Assembly (NCBI RefSeq): GCF_028826105.1
Contig: NZ_JAQGPL010000001.1
Coordinates: 4,862,501-4,926,500, forward strand
Direction: 5' to 3'
Length of the DNA stretch: 64,000 nucleotides
Origin: Paenibacillus humicola
GTDB taxonomy: Bacteria; Bacillota; Bacilli; Paenibacillales; Paenibacillaceae
A program made the translations under genes and the position numbers. The notes under the pieces were generated by a model, which saw only the letters and a program-made list of their open reading frames with translations, searched no databases and was not told the origin of the DNA. Shown piece after piece: positions 1 to 8,439 of this stretch. The first letter of the stretch is position 1, and every line of letters begins with the position of its first letter.

Positions 1-1106
1 TTGACCCGGATAAAGCCGGCTCCTTCTTCCCCGAACGAGGAGCCGTCGTTGATGGCGATTTTCGCCTCGCGCAGCATGAAGCTTTTCAGTTCGTCCGGCG
101 TCATGCCGAGCGGGCGGCAGTCGAGCCAGACCATATAGGTGCCCTCCGGCTTCGCAAAACGCAGCTCGGGCAGTCTCGCCGCCATCTCCACGCTGAAGTA
201 ATCGATGTTTGCTTCGATGTAAGCCAGGACGCTGTCCAGCCACTCGTCGCCGTAACGGTAGGCCGCATTGGCCGCCGTCAGCGAAAACGGGTTCATCATC
301 GTCAGGTGCGCTTCTTTCAGGTGCGTGTCGAACTTGTCGCGTTTCGCTTCGTCCGGAATGATGATGAAGGACGAGTGCAGGCCGGCCATATTGAACGTTT
401 TGCTCGGCGCCATGCACACGATTGTCCGGGCTTCCAGTTCGGGAGAAAGCGCCGCGAAAGGCGTATGGACATGAGACTGAAACACCAGATCGGCGTGAAT
501 CTCGTCGGACACGACCGTGATGTCGTATTCGGTGCAGATGGAGGCGAGCGTTTCGAGCTCCTCGCGGGTCCACACCCTGCCGATCGGGTTGTGCGGGCTG
601 CACAGAATGAGCATTTTCGCCCCGCTGTCGCGTGCCTTCAGGCGTAAATCGTCGAAATCCATCCGGTAGCGGCCGTCCGCTTCCTGGAGCGGGTTCAGCA
701 CCAGCTCCCGCCCGGCTTCCTTCACGACCGAAAAAAACGGGGGATACACCGGCGGCTGAACGATGACGCCGTCGCCCGGAGCGGTATAGCAGGCGACGCA
801 TGTGCGCAGCGCGGCGACGACGCCGGGCGAGAAGGTGATCCAGTTCTCGGGCACGGTCCAGCGATGCCTGCGCTTCAGCCAGCCCGCGACCGCTTCCGCC
901 ATATATCCCGGCCGGAACGTGTAGCCAAACACGCCGTTCTCGGCCCGTTCTTTCAGCGCCCGGATCACCGGATCCGGCCCGCGGAAATCCATATCCGCCA
1001 CCCACATCGGCAGCAAGCCCTCGGCTTCGAAAACTTGATCGGCCATCTCCCATTTTGCGGATCCGGTTCCGGTCATGTCCACGCGGTTGTCAAACGAATA
1101 CTCCAT
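1..1106 (-). CDS. MalY/PatB-type PLP-dependent C-S lyase (cystathionine beta-lyase), C-terminus cut by window edge
   Basis: This is a fold-type I aminotransferase-like enzyme of the MalY/PatB family. These enzymes cleave cystathionine or related C-S substrates to a thiol, pyruvate and ammonia in the cytoplasm. About 368 codons are visible and the gene runs off the left edge. Translation of the minus strand starts MEYSFDNRVDMTGTGSAKWE and contains the family block LPMWVADMDF near residue 35, the substrate/cofactor motifs SPHNPIGRVW and SDEIHADL, and the PLP-lysine context APSKTFNMAGL. The ATG at 1106 is preceded by a GGGGTGA Shine-Dalgarno-like stretch. The family and the PLP lysine are seen directly. 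Substrate choice (cystathionine beta-lyase rather than a generic C-S lyase) is inferred. The next gene on the strand ends 238 bp upstream with its own terminator, so this is probably a separate unit. Confidence 0.88.
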   Translation of the reverse strand, partial: MEYSFDNRVDMTGTGSAKWEMADQVFEAEGLLPMWVADMDFRGPDPVIRALKERAENGVFGYTFRPGYMAEAVAGWLKRRHRWTVPENWITFSPGVVAALRTCVACYTAPGDGVIVQPPVYPPFFSVVKEAGRELVLNPLQEADGRYRMDFDDLRLKARDSGAKMLILCSPHNPIGRVWTREELETLASICTEYDITVVSDEIHADLVFQSHVHTPFAALSPELEARTIVCMAPSKTFNMAGLHSSFIIIPDEAKRDKFDTHLKEAHLTMMNPFSLTAANAAYRYGDEWLDSVLAYIEANIDYFSVEMAARLPELRFAKPEGTYMVWLDCRPLGMTPDELKSFMLREAKIAINDGSSFGEEGAGFIRV

Positions 1107-1253
1107 TCTCGTCACCCCAGTCCGTATACTTGAACGTTTAACGTTTGTTTCGTTGTCTGTCAAAAACCTTCTATCTGGATCTTATCAAGGGCGGGGAAGA
1201 TGGTCAAATGCACAATCCGCTAGATAGTCGGAAGGTCCGGAAGGCTCCGATCC

Positions 1254-1292
1254 AAAACGAAAAAGCGTTGACCCCGGGGCCAACGCTTTCTC
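1254..1292 (-). terminator. Rho-independent terminator of the beta-lactamase-family gene
   Basis: A 9-bp perfect stem (AAAGCGTTG at 1262-1270 with CAACGCTTT at 1281-1289) has a GC-rich loop. On the minus strand it is followed by the T-rich tract CTTTTTCGTTTT. It lies about 55 bp downstream of the stop of the minus-strand gene ending at 1345. Confidence 0.75.
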
Positions 1293-1344
1293 TTGTTTTC
1301 AGCGGCGGGCTTAAGGCCATTGCCTGACGGAGCTCCGCGTTTTG

Positions 1345-3423
1345 TTATTTAATCGTGATTTCCATTTTCACGCCGGCGTCGCCCGCGAACATCAGCTTCC
1401 CGTTGGCGGGCAGCGTAACTTGATGGCCGCCGCCGATGATGCTGTAATAGACGCAGGCGCCTTTATCGTCGTAGACGGCGAACGAGGCGTGCTTGGGCAT
1501 TTTCACATCCATCGTCTTGCCGGCCGCCTGCTCGGGTACCGTCAGCCATCTGGAGTAGCCGCTGGACGGAATCGTGAGTGCCGACTTCTTCCCGGCGTAA
1601 ATCGGCTTCAAGGCATCCTCCCGCACATACAGGCTGTCGGCGGCTTGCAAATATTCGGCGCCGTCCTGCGTGAAGAACGTAAACGCCTGATTGTCCCTGC
1701 CGGCCATGACCGGAATTTGCAGCTCGCCATCCGACGAATTCGGCCCCGTTATTTTTTGGTCCAGCATATAACCGGGCGCGTCCGGGAACAAATTCACTTT
1801 CACGGCAGGCAGCGCCATATACACTTCCGACGAATATTTCTCGCTGATCAGCAAATACTGCTTGCCGCTGCGTGCCGCCCATGCGGCAGCCGTATCCGGC
1901 GTGATGTCGTTGGGCTCAAGCTTTTCGGCGGAATATTGGGACACGGCAATCTGGCCGAGTCCCGGCAGCGAAGCATACTGCCGGACCCATAAGTACGTCT
2001 GGCCGTTCTTCTCCTTGACGAAGCTCGCCTTCGTGCTGCCGTCCGCGCTCATGAACGTGCCGTCCGCCGTATAAACGAATGTCTGCGCCGGTGAGGCCGG
2101 CGCTTGCGGCGAAGTGATCGACAGCTCGCTGTCCGTGCTGATTTCCGCCTTGATCAATTGATTCGTCGCGCCGTACATCCCCGCCTGGCTTTCCAGCTCC
2201 TCCGGCATGGGCGCCTTGACGGGCTGGCCGAACGACTTATCGGGCTTGAATGCCGCGATCTCGCCCTTCTCCTTCAGCGCATGGAGCAGAATATCCGCTG
2301 CGAGCATTTGGTCCGTCGTGCTCGAGCCGCCGGAGGAGAGGACGGCCGCCGCCATGTTTTCCCCGGGCAGCACGACGAGCGAGGCGTGATACAGAATCGT
2401 ATCCCCGCCCTTCGCCAGGGCCTGAATGCCGTATTCGCCGAAAGGGAACAGGTCGACGCTGTCCCAGCCGAGCCCGTAGCCTACGATATTGTCCGCATCC
2501 GGCGGCCACATGCCCCGTTTATATTCGGCCTGCTCCATCGCCTGCACCGATAAATCGGAAAGCAGGCCTTCGGTTTGACCCGTGAACATTTGCGAGAAAC
2601 GGACCAGATCTTCCGCCGTGGAATAGATGCCTCCCGCTCCGATGGAGTTGACCGTTTCGTTCGGAAGCTGCCCCTTGAACGACGGGTAATAAAGTCCCGC
2701 CATTGGGGCAGTATTGACCTTGTCCAGCGGCGTTATCGTATCGGACATGCCGAGCGGCTGCGTAATATATTGATGGATGAAGGACGTAAAATCCATGCCG
2801 CTGACGCGCTCGACCAATATTTCGGCAAGCGTAAACCCGTCGTTGGAATAAACCGAATACGCCCCCGGATCGGCCTTGAGCTTTTGGCTTGCCAAATGCT
2901 CGAGAAACGTATCGTGTGCGTATGTATCATTGTCTTCGAACAAAAAGGCGTTGCCAAGCGTTGAACCGTAAAGACCGGATGAATGATTCAGCAGCATGCG
3001 CGGCGTGATCTGTTTGTAGCGTTCGTCTTTCATCGTAAAATCGGGAATATAGTGAACGACGGGCGTATCCAGATCGATTTTCCCCTCGTCGACGAGCTTC
3101 ATGACGGCGGCCGTCGTGAACATTTTGCTCGTGGACCCGATGCCGTACATCGTATCCGCGGTCAGCGGTTTTTTGCCTTTCTCGTCGTTTCGGCCGGTCT
3201 GACCGGATACGACAATGCGTCCATGATCGATCAGCGCATATTGAACGCTGGTTATATTGTAAGTCGTCCCCGTGAGCAGCGCGGCTTTGTCCGCCGCCTC
3301 CTTCTGCGTTTCCGCATAGGCGGACGTATCGCTCTGGCCGGCGGCCATCGCCCCGGCCGGCGCAAGCAGCGTGATCATCAGTCCCAATGCCGCCGCCGGC
3401 AGCCACAATCTTCTTTTTCCCAT
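1345..3423 (-). CDS. Secreted serine beta-lactamase-fold (class C / PBP-like) hydrolase with long C-terminal extension
   Basis: This 692-residue exported protein carries a beta-lactamase/transpeptidase-like domain (family of class C beta-lactamases, esterase EstB and D-aminopeptidases). I start it at the ATG at 3423, because AGGAGG lies six bases upstream and the protein then begins with a classic signal peptide (basic MGKRR, hydrophobic stretch, AMA-A cleavage site near residue 28). The catalytic SxxK motif STSK is at about 97-100, the YxN motif YSN at about 192-194, and a KGG triad at about 338-340. The catalytic domain ends near residue 390. The remaining 300 residues form an extension I do not recognise, possibly a beta-sandwich or substrate-binding region. 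A longer in-frame reading from 3528 lacks a ribosome site and would bury the signal peptide. The real substrate (peptide, ester or cell-wall stem peptide) cannot be told; resistance should not be assumed. Confidence 0.85.
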   Translation of the reverse strand: MGKRRLWLPAAALGLMITLLAPAGAMAAGQSDTSAYAETQKEAADKAALLTGTTYNITSVQYALIDHGRIVVSGQTGRNDEKGKKPLTADTMYGIGSTSKMFTTAAVMKLVDEGKIDLDTPVVHYIPDFTMKDERYKQITPRMLLNHSSGLYGSTLGNAFLFEDNDTYAHDTFLEHLASQKLKADPGAYSVYSNDGFTLAEILVERVSGMDFTSFIHQYITQPLGMSDTITPLDKVNTAPMAGLYYPSFKGQLPNETVNSIGAGGIYSTAEDLVRFSQMFTGQTEGLLSDLSVQAMEQAEYKRGMWPPDADNIVGYGLGWDSVDLFPFGEYGIQALAKGGDTILYHASLVVLPGENMAAAVLSSGGSSTTDQMLAADILLHALKEKGEIAAFKPDKSFGQPVKAPMPEELESQAGMYGATNQLIKAEISTDSELSITSPQAPASPAQTFVYTADGTFMSADGSTKASFVKEKNGQTYLWVRQYASLPGLGQIAVSQYSAEKLEPNDITPDTAAAWAARSGKQYLLISEKYSSEVYMALPAVKVNLFPDAPGYMLDQKITGPNSSDGELQIPVMAGRDNQAFTFFTQDGAEYLQAADSLYVREDALKPIYAGKKSALTIPSSGYSRWLTVPEQAAGKTMDVKMPKHASFAVYDDKGACVYYSIIGGGHQVTLPANGKLMFAGDAGVKMEITIK

Positions 3424-3585
3424 TCCGTACCTCCTGAAAGATTTGCTCAGCTTCTCTGCAGCAGCGCATCGGGCGCAGCGCAGGAAGCCGTCTCTAGTAA
3501 TACGCGCGAACGTTCCAAATGTGTCCATTTATCGGAAAAAATTGAGAGCCACGGCCTTAAAGCAAACGGCGGGGGACCATTCCGG

Positions 3586-3712
3586 ACGCTGTTGAATCTA
3601 TTAAGAGCGGCTAGAATGATAGGTCAGACGCTATTAATTCTATCGCAAGCGAATAGAATGATAGGTCGGACGCTACTGAACCTATCGCGAGCGGATCGAA
3701 ATGATAGGATTG
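3586..3712. repeat. Three tandem degenerate 42-bp repeats in the intergenic region
   Basis: Units begin at 3586, 3628 and 3670, each opening with ACGCT and closing with AATGATAGG. Each holds CTATC and GATAG inverted arms, so each copy can fold as a small hairpin. The 428-bp gap 3424-3851 contains this array, the fructokinase terminator, and no credible gene. The array lies between a divergently oriented promoter side (3424 onward, upstream of the beta-lactamase-fold gene) and the fructokinase terminator. Confidence 0.75.
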
Positions 3713-3729
3713 CGGCAGCCGAACGGCAG

Positions 3730-3763
3730 CAAAAGAAAAAGCCGGCTGTCATGCAAGCCGGCC
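3730..3763 (-). terminator. Rho-independent terminator of the ROK kinase gene
   Basis: A stem GCCGGC (3741-3746) / GCCGGC (3757-3762) with a 10-nt loop is followed on the minus strand by CTTTTTCTTTTG. It lies about 90 bp past the stop of the kinase gene at 3852. Confidence 0.7.
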
Positions 3764-3851
3764 CTCATACGTATTCTTGTCATCGGGTTTCAAATCCGGC
3801 GGATGAAGCTGGAACCGCCGCCAAAACCCTCATGAGCGTTCTTCGTGTCCA

Positions 3852-4730
3852 TTACGCCTGTTCGACAGCCTTCAATCCGAGCGCCAGCGCACCGGCCAGC
3901 CCCGCATTGTCGCCCAGCCCCGGTGGAACGATGTAGGCATCGATTTGGGCCAAAAGCTGATCCGATTGCACATAGCCGTTCAGGTTATGCAGGACTTCCT
4001 TGCGGATCAGCGGGAATAGCTGCTCCTGATGCATGACGCCGCCGCCCAAAATCACTTTTTTCGGCGACAGCATCAAAATGACGCTGCTTACCGCCTGTCC
4101 GATATAAAACGCCTCGATTTCCCAGGCCGGATGATCGGCGGGAAGCTCGCTGCCTTTCCTGCCCCACCGCGCTTCGATCGCCGGTCCGGCCGCCATGCCT
4201 TCGAGGCAATCCCGGTGGTACGGGCAATGCCCCGCGAATTCATCCTGCGGGTGGCGTCTTGTGAGCACGTGCCCGCCTTCCGGATGAACGAGGCCGTGAA
4301 TCAGCTTCCCTTCCGAATAGACGCCGACGCCGATGCCGGTTCCGACCGTATAATACACGCAGCTGTCCAGTCCCCGCGCGGCTCCCCAAATCGCTTCGCC
4401 GTATGCGGCCGCGTTGACGTCGGTATCCCAGCCGTACGGAACGTCGAATTCATTTTTCAGCGTATTCAGTAAAGGATAATTCCCCCAGCCCGGCTTCGGC
4501 GTCGAGGTGATATACCCGTAGTAGGGGCTCTCGGGGTCAATATTGAGCGGGCCGAACGATCCGATGCCGATTGCCTCGACCTGCTTGTCCTTGAAATACG
4601 CGATCACGTTCGCCAGGGTGCGTTCCGGACGCTCGGTTGGAAAGCTGACCCGGTCCTGAATGACCCCCTGTTCGTTTCCGATGCCGCAAATAAATTTCGT
4701 GCCGCCTGCTTCGATTGCTCCAATACGCAT
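3852..4730 (-). CDS. ROK-family fructokinase
   Basis: A cytoplasmic sugar kinase of 292 residues that most resembles bacterial fructokinases of the ROK family (ScrK/GmuE type), which convert fructose to fructose 6-phosphate with ATP. The N-terminal phosphate-binding loop GAIEAGGTKF is at residues 4-13. The catalytic aspartate context GWDTDVNAAAYGE and the glycine-rich TVGTGIGVGV follow. The family zinc-site segment runs HPEGGH ... GHCPYHRDCLEG, giving the His-Cys-His-Cys ligands. GGAGG lies before the ATG at 4730. The length is normal for the family. It stands alone between two intergenic gaps, with its own terminator. Fructose specificity is inferred from the CPYHxDCLEG signature typical of this subgroup; mannose could also be used. 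Confidence 0.88.
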   Translation of the reverse strand: MRIGAIEAGGTKFICGIGNEQGVIQDRVSFPTERPERTLANVIAYFKDKQVEAIGIGSFGPLNIDPESPYYGYITSTPKPGWGNYPLLNTLKNEFDVPYGWDTDVNAAAYGEAIWGAARGLDSCVYYTVGTGIGVGVYSEGKLIHGLVHPEGGHVLTRRHPQDEFAGHCPYHRDCLEGMAAGPAIEARWGRKGSELPADHPAWEIEAFYIGQAVSSVILMLSPKKVILGGGVMHQEQLFPLIRKEVLHNLNGYVQSDQLLAQIDAYIVPPGLGDNAGLAGALALGLKAVEQA

Positions 4731-4919
4731 GTTTCCGTTCCTCCAGATCCTCGTTGTATCCCCTAAAGCCGCCCGCTGGCCGCAGATAAGGGGAATTCAT
4801 CTGTCTATCTTATCACGAGAAGCGAAAATTCCATATGGGGTCTTTTACGGAACAAAGCCGGCCGGGCGGGAATATAGTGTCGTAACGGATTTTGGCCCCT
4901 ACGGCGAAAGGAAGATGGC

Positions 4920-6221
4920 ATGTCGAAGGAGATTATCGTTGCTGCGGTCGGCGATCTCATCATGAAGCCGATGCTGGTTCGATTGCTGCACGCCGGCGGC
5001 AAACGCAGCGGCTCAGCCGGTCAGGATAAGGTACCGTACGACTTCGGGCACCTGTTCGAGCCGGTCTCCCGCTATTTGCAGGAAGCGGATTTGACCATCG
5101 GCAATCTGGAGACAACCCTCGCGGGCGGAACGGATGTCAGTTATACGAAATCGAAACGCCAAAACGGCAACCCGGTTTTCAAAAGTCCGGATGGTTTCGC
5201 CACCGCATTGAAGGCGGCCGGCTTCGACGTGCTCGCGACGGCAAACAACCATTGTATGGATTACGGCATTCGCGGCCTCAAACGGACGCTGGACGTGCTC
5301 GACCGGTGCGGGCTTGCCCATACCGGGACCTACCGGTCCGGCGAAGAATCCAAGTCGCTCTGCATTCGGGACGTTGAGGGCGTACGGATCGGCATTTTAT
5401 CGTATACGAGAGATACGAACGGGATTCCGGTGCCGAAAGATCAGGCGGCCGGCGTGAACAAGCTCGCCCGCTCTCGGATCGCGAACGATTTGAAACGAAT
5501 GCGCGCGAAATCGGACTTCATTATCGTCTGCATGCATACCGGAAAAGAATACCACCGGCGGCCTTCCCTTCAGCAAAAGGAGCTGGTCTCGTACCTGTTC
5601 CGCCAGGGAGCCGATGTCGTGCTCGGCGCGCATCCGCACGTCCTTCAGCCGGCGGTATGCCGCACGGTCAAGGATGTGAACGGCCGAACGAGGCGAAGAC
5701 TGGCGATTTATTCGCTGGGCAACTTCATATCGACGCGGCTGCACGGCCTGGATGACGCCTTGACCGGTATGATCGCGCGCGTTAAGCTGCGCAAAACGTC
5801 CGACGGCTCCGTTCGGCTTGCGGGCTTCGACTACGTGCCGACCTGGGTGAGCATCGAGAAAGACGGCGGCCGGCACCCATGTCAAGTCGTGCCGCTCCGG
5901 CCGGCGCTTCTGGCGTCCGATCGCGGCCCGGCCGGGCAAAAGGTACGGATGAACCGCGCCTATCGGCGTGCGCAGCGCATGTATCAAGGGGTTCTTCCGC
6001 TGCTCGAGGAACTGCCCGACGCCGGTTCTGCTCCGGAATCGCGTATCGCTTCGGTAACGGACGTTCCGATCGAGGAACCGGCCGACGCCGGTTCTGCCCA
6101 GGAGTCGCGTACCGCTTCGGAGCCGGACGTTCCGGTCGAGGAACCGCCCGGCTCCGGTGCTCCTCCGGACTCGCGAACCGCTTCGGAACCGGACGCTCCG
6201 GCGATAATGGATTCGCCTTGA
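4920..6221 (+). CDS. CapA/PgsA-family metallophosphatase-like protein with 22-residue tandem C-terminal repeats
   Basis: The first ~350 residues form a CapA-family domain (calcineurin-like phosphatase fold, linked to poly-gamma-glutamate or other capsule synthesis). Visible family motifs are AAVGDLIM (start), GNLETTLAGG, TANNHCMDYG, LGAHPHVLQP and YSLGNFIS, which supply the metal-binding Asp, Asn and His. There is no signal peptide or N-terminal membrane helix, although CapA/PgsA of capsule loci is membrane anchored, so this copy appears cytoplasmic or is exported another way. The last ~70 residues are a low-complexity acidic tail made of three 22-residue repeats. GAAAGGAAG precedes the ATG. 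No pgsB/pgsC neighbours are present, so a poly-gamma-glutamate role is doubtful. Confidence 0.82.
   Translation: MSKEIIVAAVGDLIMKPMLVRLLHAGGKRSGSAGQDKVPYDFGHLFEPVSRYLQEADLTIGNLETTLAGGTDVSYTKSKRQNGNPVFKSPDGFATALKAAGFDVLATANNHCMDYGIRGLKRTLDVLDRCGLAHTGTYRSGEESKSLCIRDVEGVRIGILSYTRDTNGIPVPKDQAAGVNKLARSRIANDLKRMRAKSDFIIVCMHTGKEYHRRPSLQQKELVSYLFRQGADVVLGAHPHVLQPAVCRTVKDVNGRTRRRLAIYSLGNFISTRLHGLDDALTGMIARVKLRKTSDGSVRLAGFDYVPTWVSIEKDGGRHPCQVVPLRPALLASDRGPAGQKVRMNRAYRRAQRMYQGVLPLLEELPDAGSAPESRIASVTDVPIEEPADAGSAQESRTASEPDVPVEEPPGSGAPPDSRTASEPDAPAIMDSP
6006..6203 (+). repeat. Three 66-bp in-frame tandem repeats encoding 22-residue units
   Basis: Units start at 6006, 6072 and 6138, each beginning GAGGAAC. 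Each encodes a Pro/Ala/Ser/Glu-rich unit of the form EEx(P/A)xxxGSAxESRxASxxDVPx. The units are similar at DNA level, which indicates recent slippage-type expansion inside the CapA-like gene. Confidence 0.85.
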
Positions 6222-6269
6222 TTTACAGGCCGTATTCCGGTACGATCAGGGTAAGTTTTCGTAAATCGG

Positions 6270-6490
6270 CCGCGATGGACCAATAATACCTGAATATCCT
6301 CCTGCCCAGCGATCCGGGGAAGGTGCAAGCCCGGAAAGGAGCTTCAGGGAAACGGCAGTCCGGAGCCGAACCGGCATGTAAAAAAGGGGGGCCGTCCGCA
6401 CAAGGAGGGCCAACCGGGGTGGAACCGCGGGTGCGCCTAAGCTCTCGTCCCTGGGCATCGATGCTCGATGCCGGGGCGGGAGCTTTTTTC
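6270..6490 (+). promoter_or_regulatory. T-box riboswitch (glycine, GGC specifier) controlling glycyl-tRNA synthetase
   Basis: The conserved T-box sequence TGGAACCGCGG is at 6420-6430, directly upstream of a terminator hairpin. Stem I can be drawn: GGAC (6277-6280) pairs with GTCC, and CCTGAA pairs with TTCAGG. The 3' side of the resulting internal loop reads GAAAC-GGC-A, which places a glycine GGC specifier at 6354-6356. This fits the downstream gene. The element is compact, like the known glyQS leaders that lack stem II. Confidence 0.9.
6440..6488 (+). terminator. Attenuator terminator of the glycine T-box
   Basis: A long stem AGCTCTCGTCCC...GGGCGGGAGCT is followed by TTTTTT. It competes with the antiterminator formed by the T-box sequence and lies 45 bp before the synthetase start. 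Confidence 0.85.
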
Positions 6491-6533
6491 TATTCGCAAA
6501 GAAGTCATAATCTTCAGAGAAGGAGATGTTACG

Positions 6534-7928
6534 ATGACAACCCGCACAAACAATACGATGGAGCACATCGTGGCGCTGGCCAAGCACCGCGGCTTTATTT
6601 TTCCCGGCTCGGACATTTACGGCGGACTGGCGAACACCTGGGATTACGGCCCGCTCGGCGTCGAGCTCAAAAACAACATCAAGCGCGCGTGGTGGAAAAA
6701 ATTCATTCAGGAGTCCCCGCACAACGTCGGGCTCGATGCGGCGATTTTGATGAATCCGCAGGCGTGGGCGGCTTCGGGCCATGTCGGCAATTTCAACGAT
6801 CCGATGATCGACTGCAAGACGTGCAAGGCGCGCCATCGGGCCGACAAAATCATCGAAAACGCGCTGGACGCAAAAGGCATCGAGCTTGTCGTCGACGGAC
6901 TCTCCTTCGATCAGATGGCGGCGCTTATGAACGAGCACCAAATCGCATGTCCGGATTGCGGAAGCCGGGATTTTACGGATATCCGCCAGTTCAACCTCAT
7001 GTTTAAAACGTTCCAGGGCGTTACCGAGTCGAGCGCCAGTCAAATTTATTTGCGGCCGGAGACGGCACAGGGCATCTTCGTGAATTTCAAAAACGTGCAG
7101 CGGGCCATGCGCAGGAAAACGCCCTTCGGCATCGGCCAAATCGGCAAAAGCTTCCGCAATGAGATTACACCGGGCAACTTTACGTTCCGGACGCGCGAGT
7201 TTGAGCAGATGGAGCTCGAATTCTTTTGCAGGCCGGGGGAGGATCTCGAGTGGTTTGCTTATTGGCGGGGCTTCTGCCGCAGCTGGCTCTTGTCGCTCGG
7301 CATTCGCGAGGAGCAGATTCGTCTGCGCGATCATTCGGAAGACGAGCTGTCGCACTACAGCAGCGCGACGACCGATATCGAATACCGCTTCCCGTTCGGC
7401 TGGGGCGAGCTGTGGGGCATCGCCGACCGGACCGACTACGACCTGAAGCAGCATATGGCGCACTCCGGCGAAGATTTCCACTATTTCGACCCGGAAACAA
7501 ACGAGCGGTATATTCCGTACTGCATCGAGCCTTCGCTCGGAGCGGACCGCGTCACGCTCGCTTTTCTGATCGACGCGTACGAGGAGGAGCAGCTGGACGG
7601 CGAAGACAGCCGCACCGTGCTCCGGCTTCATCCGGCGCTTGCGCCGTACAAGGCAGCGGTGTTCCCGCTCTCGAAGAAGCTGGCGGAAGGCGCGCAGCGC
7701 GTATTTGCCGGGCTGGCCGCCGATTTTATGGTCGATTACGACGATACGGGCTCGATCGGCAAACGATACCGCCGGCAGGACGAAATCGGTACGCCGTTCT
7801 GCATCACCTACGACTTCGAGTCCGAGACGGACGGCCAGGTTACGGTGCGCGACCGCGATACGATGTCGCAGGTTCGCATGCCGGCTGCGGAGCTGAACGC
7901 TTTTCTCCAGGAGCGTGTACGGTTTTAG
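6534..7928 (+). CDS. glyS: Glycyl-tRNA synthetase, single-chain (alpha2) type
   Basis: This 464-residue class II synthetase charges tRNA-Gly with glycine in the cytoplasm. It is the single-polypeptide, eukaryote/archaea-like dimeric form rather than the alpha2beta2 GlyQ/GlyS form. Class II motif 2 is visible as [21 protein letters not shown] and motif 3 as [14 protein letters not shown] zinc-ribbon-like insertion has CKTCKA near residue 85 and CPDCGS near residue 140. The C-terminal anticodon-binding domain includes [22 protein letters not shown] chose the ATG at 6534 because AAGGAGATG precedes it. An upstream in-frame ATG at 6468 lies inside the T-box terminator and cannot be the start. Expression is controlled by the glycine T-box immediately upstream. 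Confidence 0.96.
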   Translation: MTTRTNNTMEHIVALAKHRGFIFPGSDIYGGLANTWDYGPLGVELKNNIKRAWWKKFIQESPHNVGLDAAILMNPQAWAASGHVGNFNDPMIDCKTCKARHRADKIIENALDAKGIELVVDGLSFDQMAALMNEHQIACPDCGSRDFTDIRQFNLMFKTFQGVTESSASQIYLRPETAQGIFVNFKNVQRAMRRKTPFGIGQIGKSFRNEITPGNFTFRTREFEQMELEFFCRPGEDLEWFAYWRGFCRSWLLSLGIREEQIRLRDHSEDELSHYSSATTDIEYRFPFGWGELWGIADRTDYDLKQHMAHSGEDFHYFDPETNERYIPYCIEPSLGADRVTLAFLIDAYEEEQLDGEDSRTVLRLHPALAPYKAAVFPLSKKLAEGAQRVFAGLAADFMVDYDDTGSIGKRYRRQDEIGTPFCITYDFESETDGQVTVRDRDTMSQVRMPAAELNAFLQERVRF

Positions 7929-8114
7929 TGGCGAAGGCGGCTCGCAGGGCTCCTTGTTGAGGAGCCTATGGCCCGGCCGCGGGATTGGCGTATATTCTTA
8001 TCGGGCTCCGGAAAAATTGTCACTAAAAAGTCAAATAAAGGAATTCAATTTAGGGTGTGGAATTACTAAGAAAGGGTGGTTCATGGACGACAGAACGAAA
8101 CGGAGGTGAAAAGA

Positions 8115-8381
8115 ATGAAAGCGACCGGAATCGTTCGAAAGGTGGACGAGCTTGGCCGGATCGTGCTTCCGATTGAGCTTCGCCGCTCGCTCGGTATCGC
8201 GGAAGGGGACGCGCTTGAAATTTACGTGGACCGGGAGCGTGTCCTGCTGAAAAAATACGAGCCGGCTTGCGTATTTTGCGGCAATGCGGACCAAACGGCG
8301 TATTATAGAGGCAAATTAATTTGCCAAACGTGTGCCGGCGAAATTGGTTCGCACGTTCGCGTTGCCGTCGGATCCAACTGA
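8115..8381 (+). CDS. abrB: AbrB-family transition-state regulator with C-terminal CxxC pairs
   Basis: This 88-residue DNA-binding protein has an N-terminal SpoVT/AbrB swapped-hairpin domain. Residues 1-50 (TGIVRKVDELGRIVLPIELRR...) are nearly identical to the DNA-binding half of Bacillus AbrB, which represses stationary-phase and sporulation genes during growth. The C-terminal half differs from B. subtilis AbrB: it has CVFC and CQTC, two CxxC pairs that could bind zinc. GGAGGTG lies seven bases before the ATG. The gene is monocistronic, with a strong hairpin behind it. Whether it is the main AbrB or one of several paralogues (Abh-like) cannot be decided from the window. Confidence 0.9.
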   Translation: MKATGIVRKVDELGRIVLPIELRRSLGIAEGDALEIYVDRERVLLKKYEPACVFCGNADQTAYYRGKLICQTCAGEIGSHVRVAVGSN

Positions 8382-8394
8382 AGCCGAACCCTGA

Positions 8395-8426
8395 ATGGCC
8401 CGGGGAACATGTCCCCGGGCCATTTA
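8395..8426 (+). terminator. Strong GC-rich hairpin, probable terminator for abrB (possibly bidirectional)
   Basis: A near-perfect 12-bp stem ATGGCCCGGGGA/TCCCCGGGCCAT at 8395-8423 is followed by a short TTTAT. It lies between the convergent ends of abrB (+) and the damaged GntR gene (-). Confidence 0.65.
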
Positions 8427-8439
8427 TCGCTGCCCTTTC

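Noticed and set aside
1178..1205. CTTATCAAGGGCGGGGAAGATGG resembles the 5' start of an S-box (SAM) riboswitch on the plus strand.
   Set aside because: The following conserved helices and a terminator are not found in place, and no plus-strand gene follows; the nearby gene is on the other strand.
3776..3802. GGGTTTCAAATCC-like sequence as a tRNA T-arm.
   Set aside because: No matching acceptor, D or anticodon arms can be placed around it.
6246..7631. A 461-codon minus-strand frame across the T-box and glyS.
   Set aside because: It overlaps an unquestionable synthetase gene and its riboswitch and has no ribosome site.
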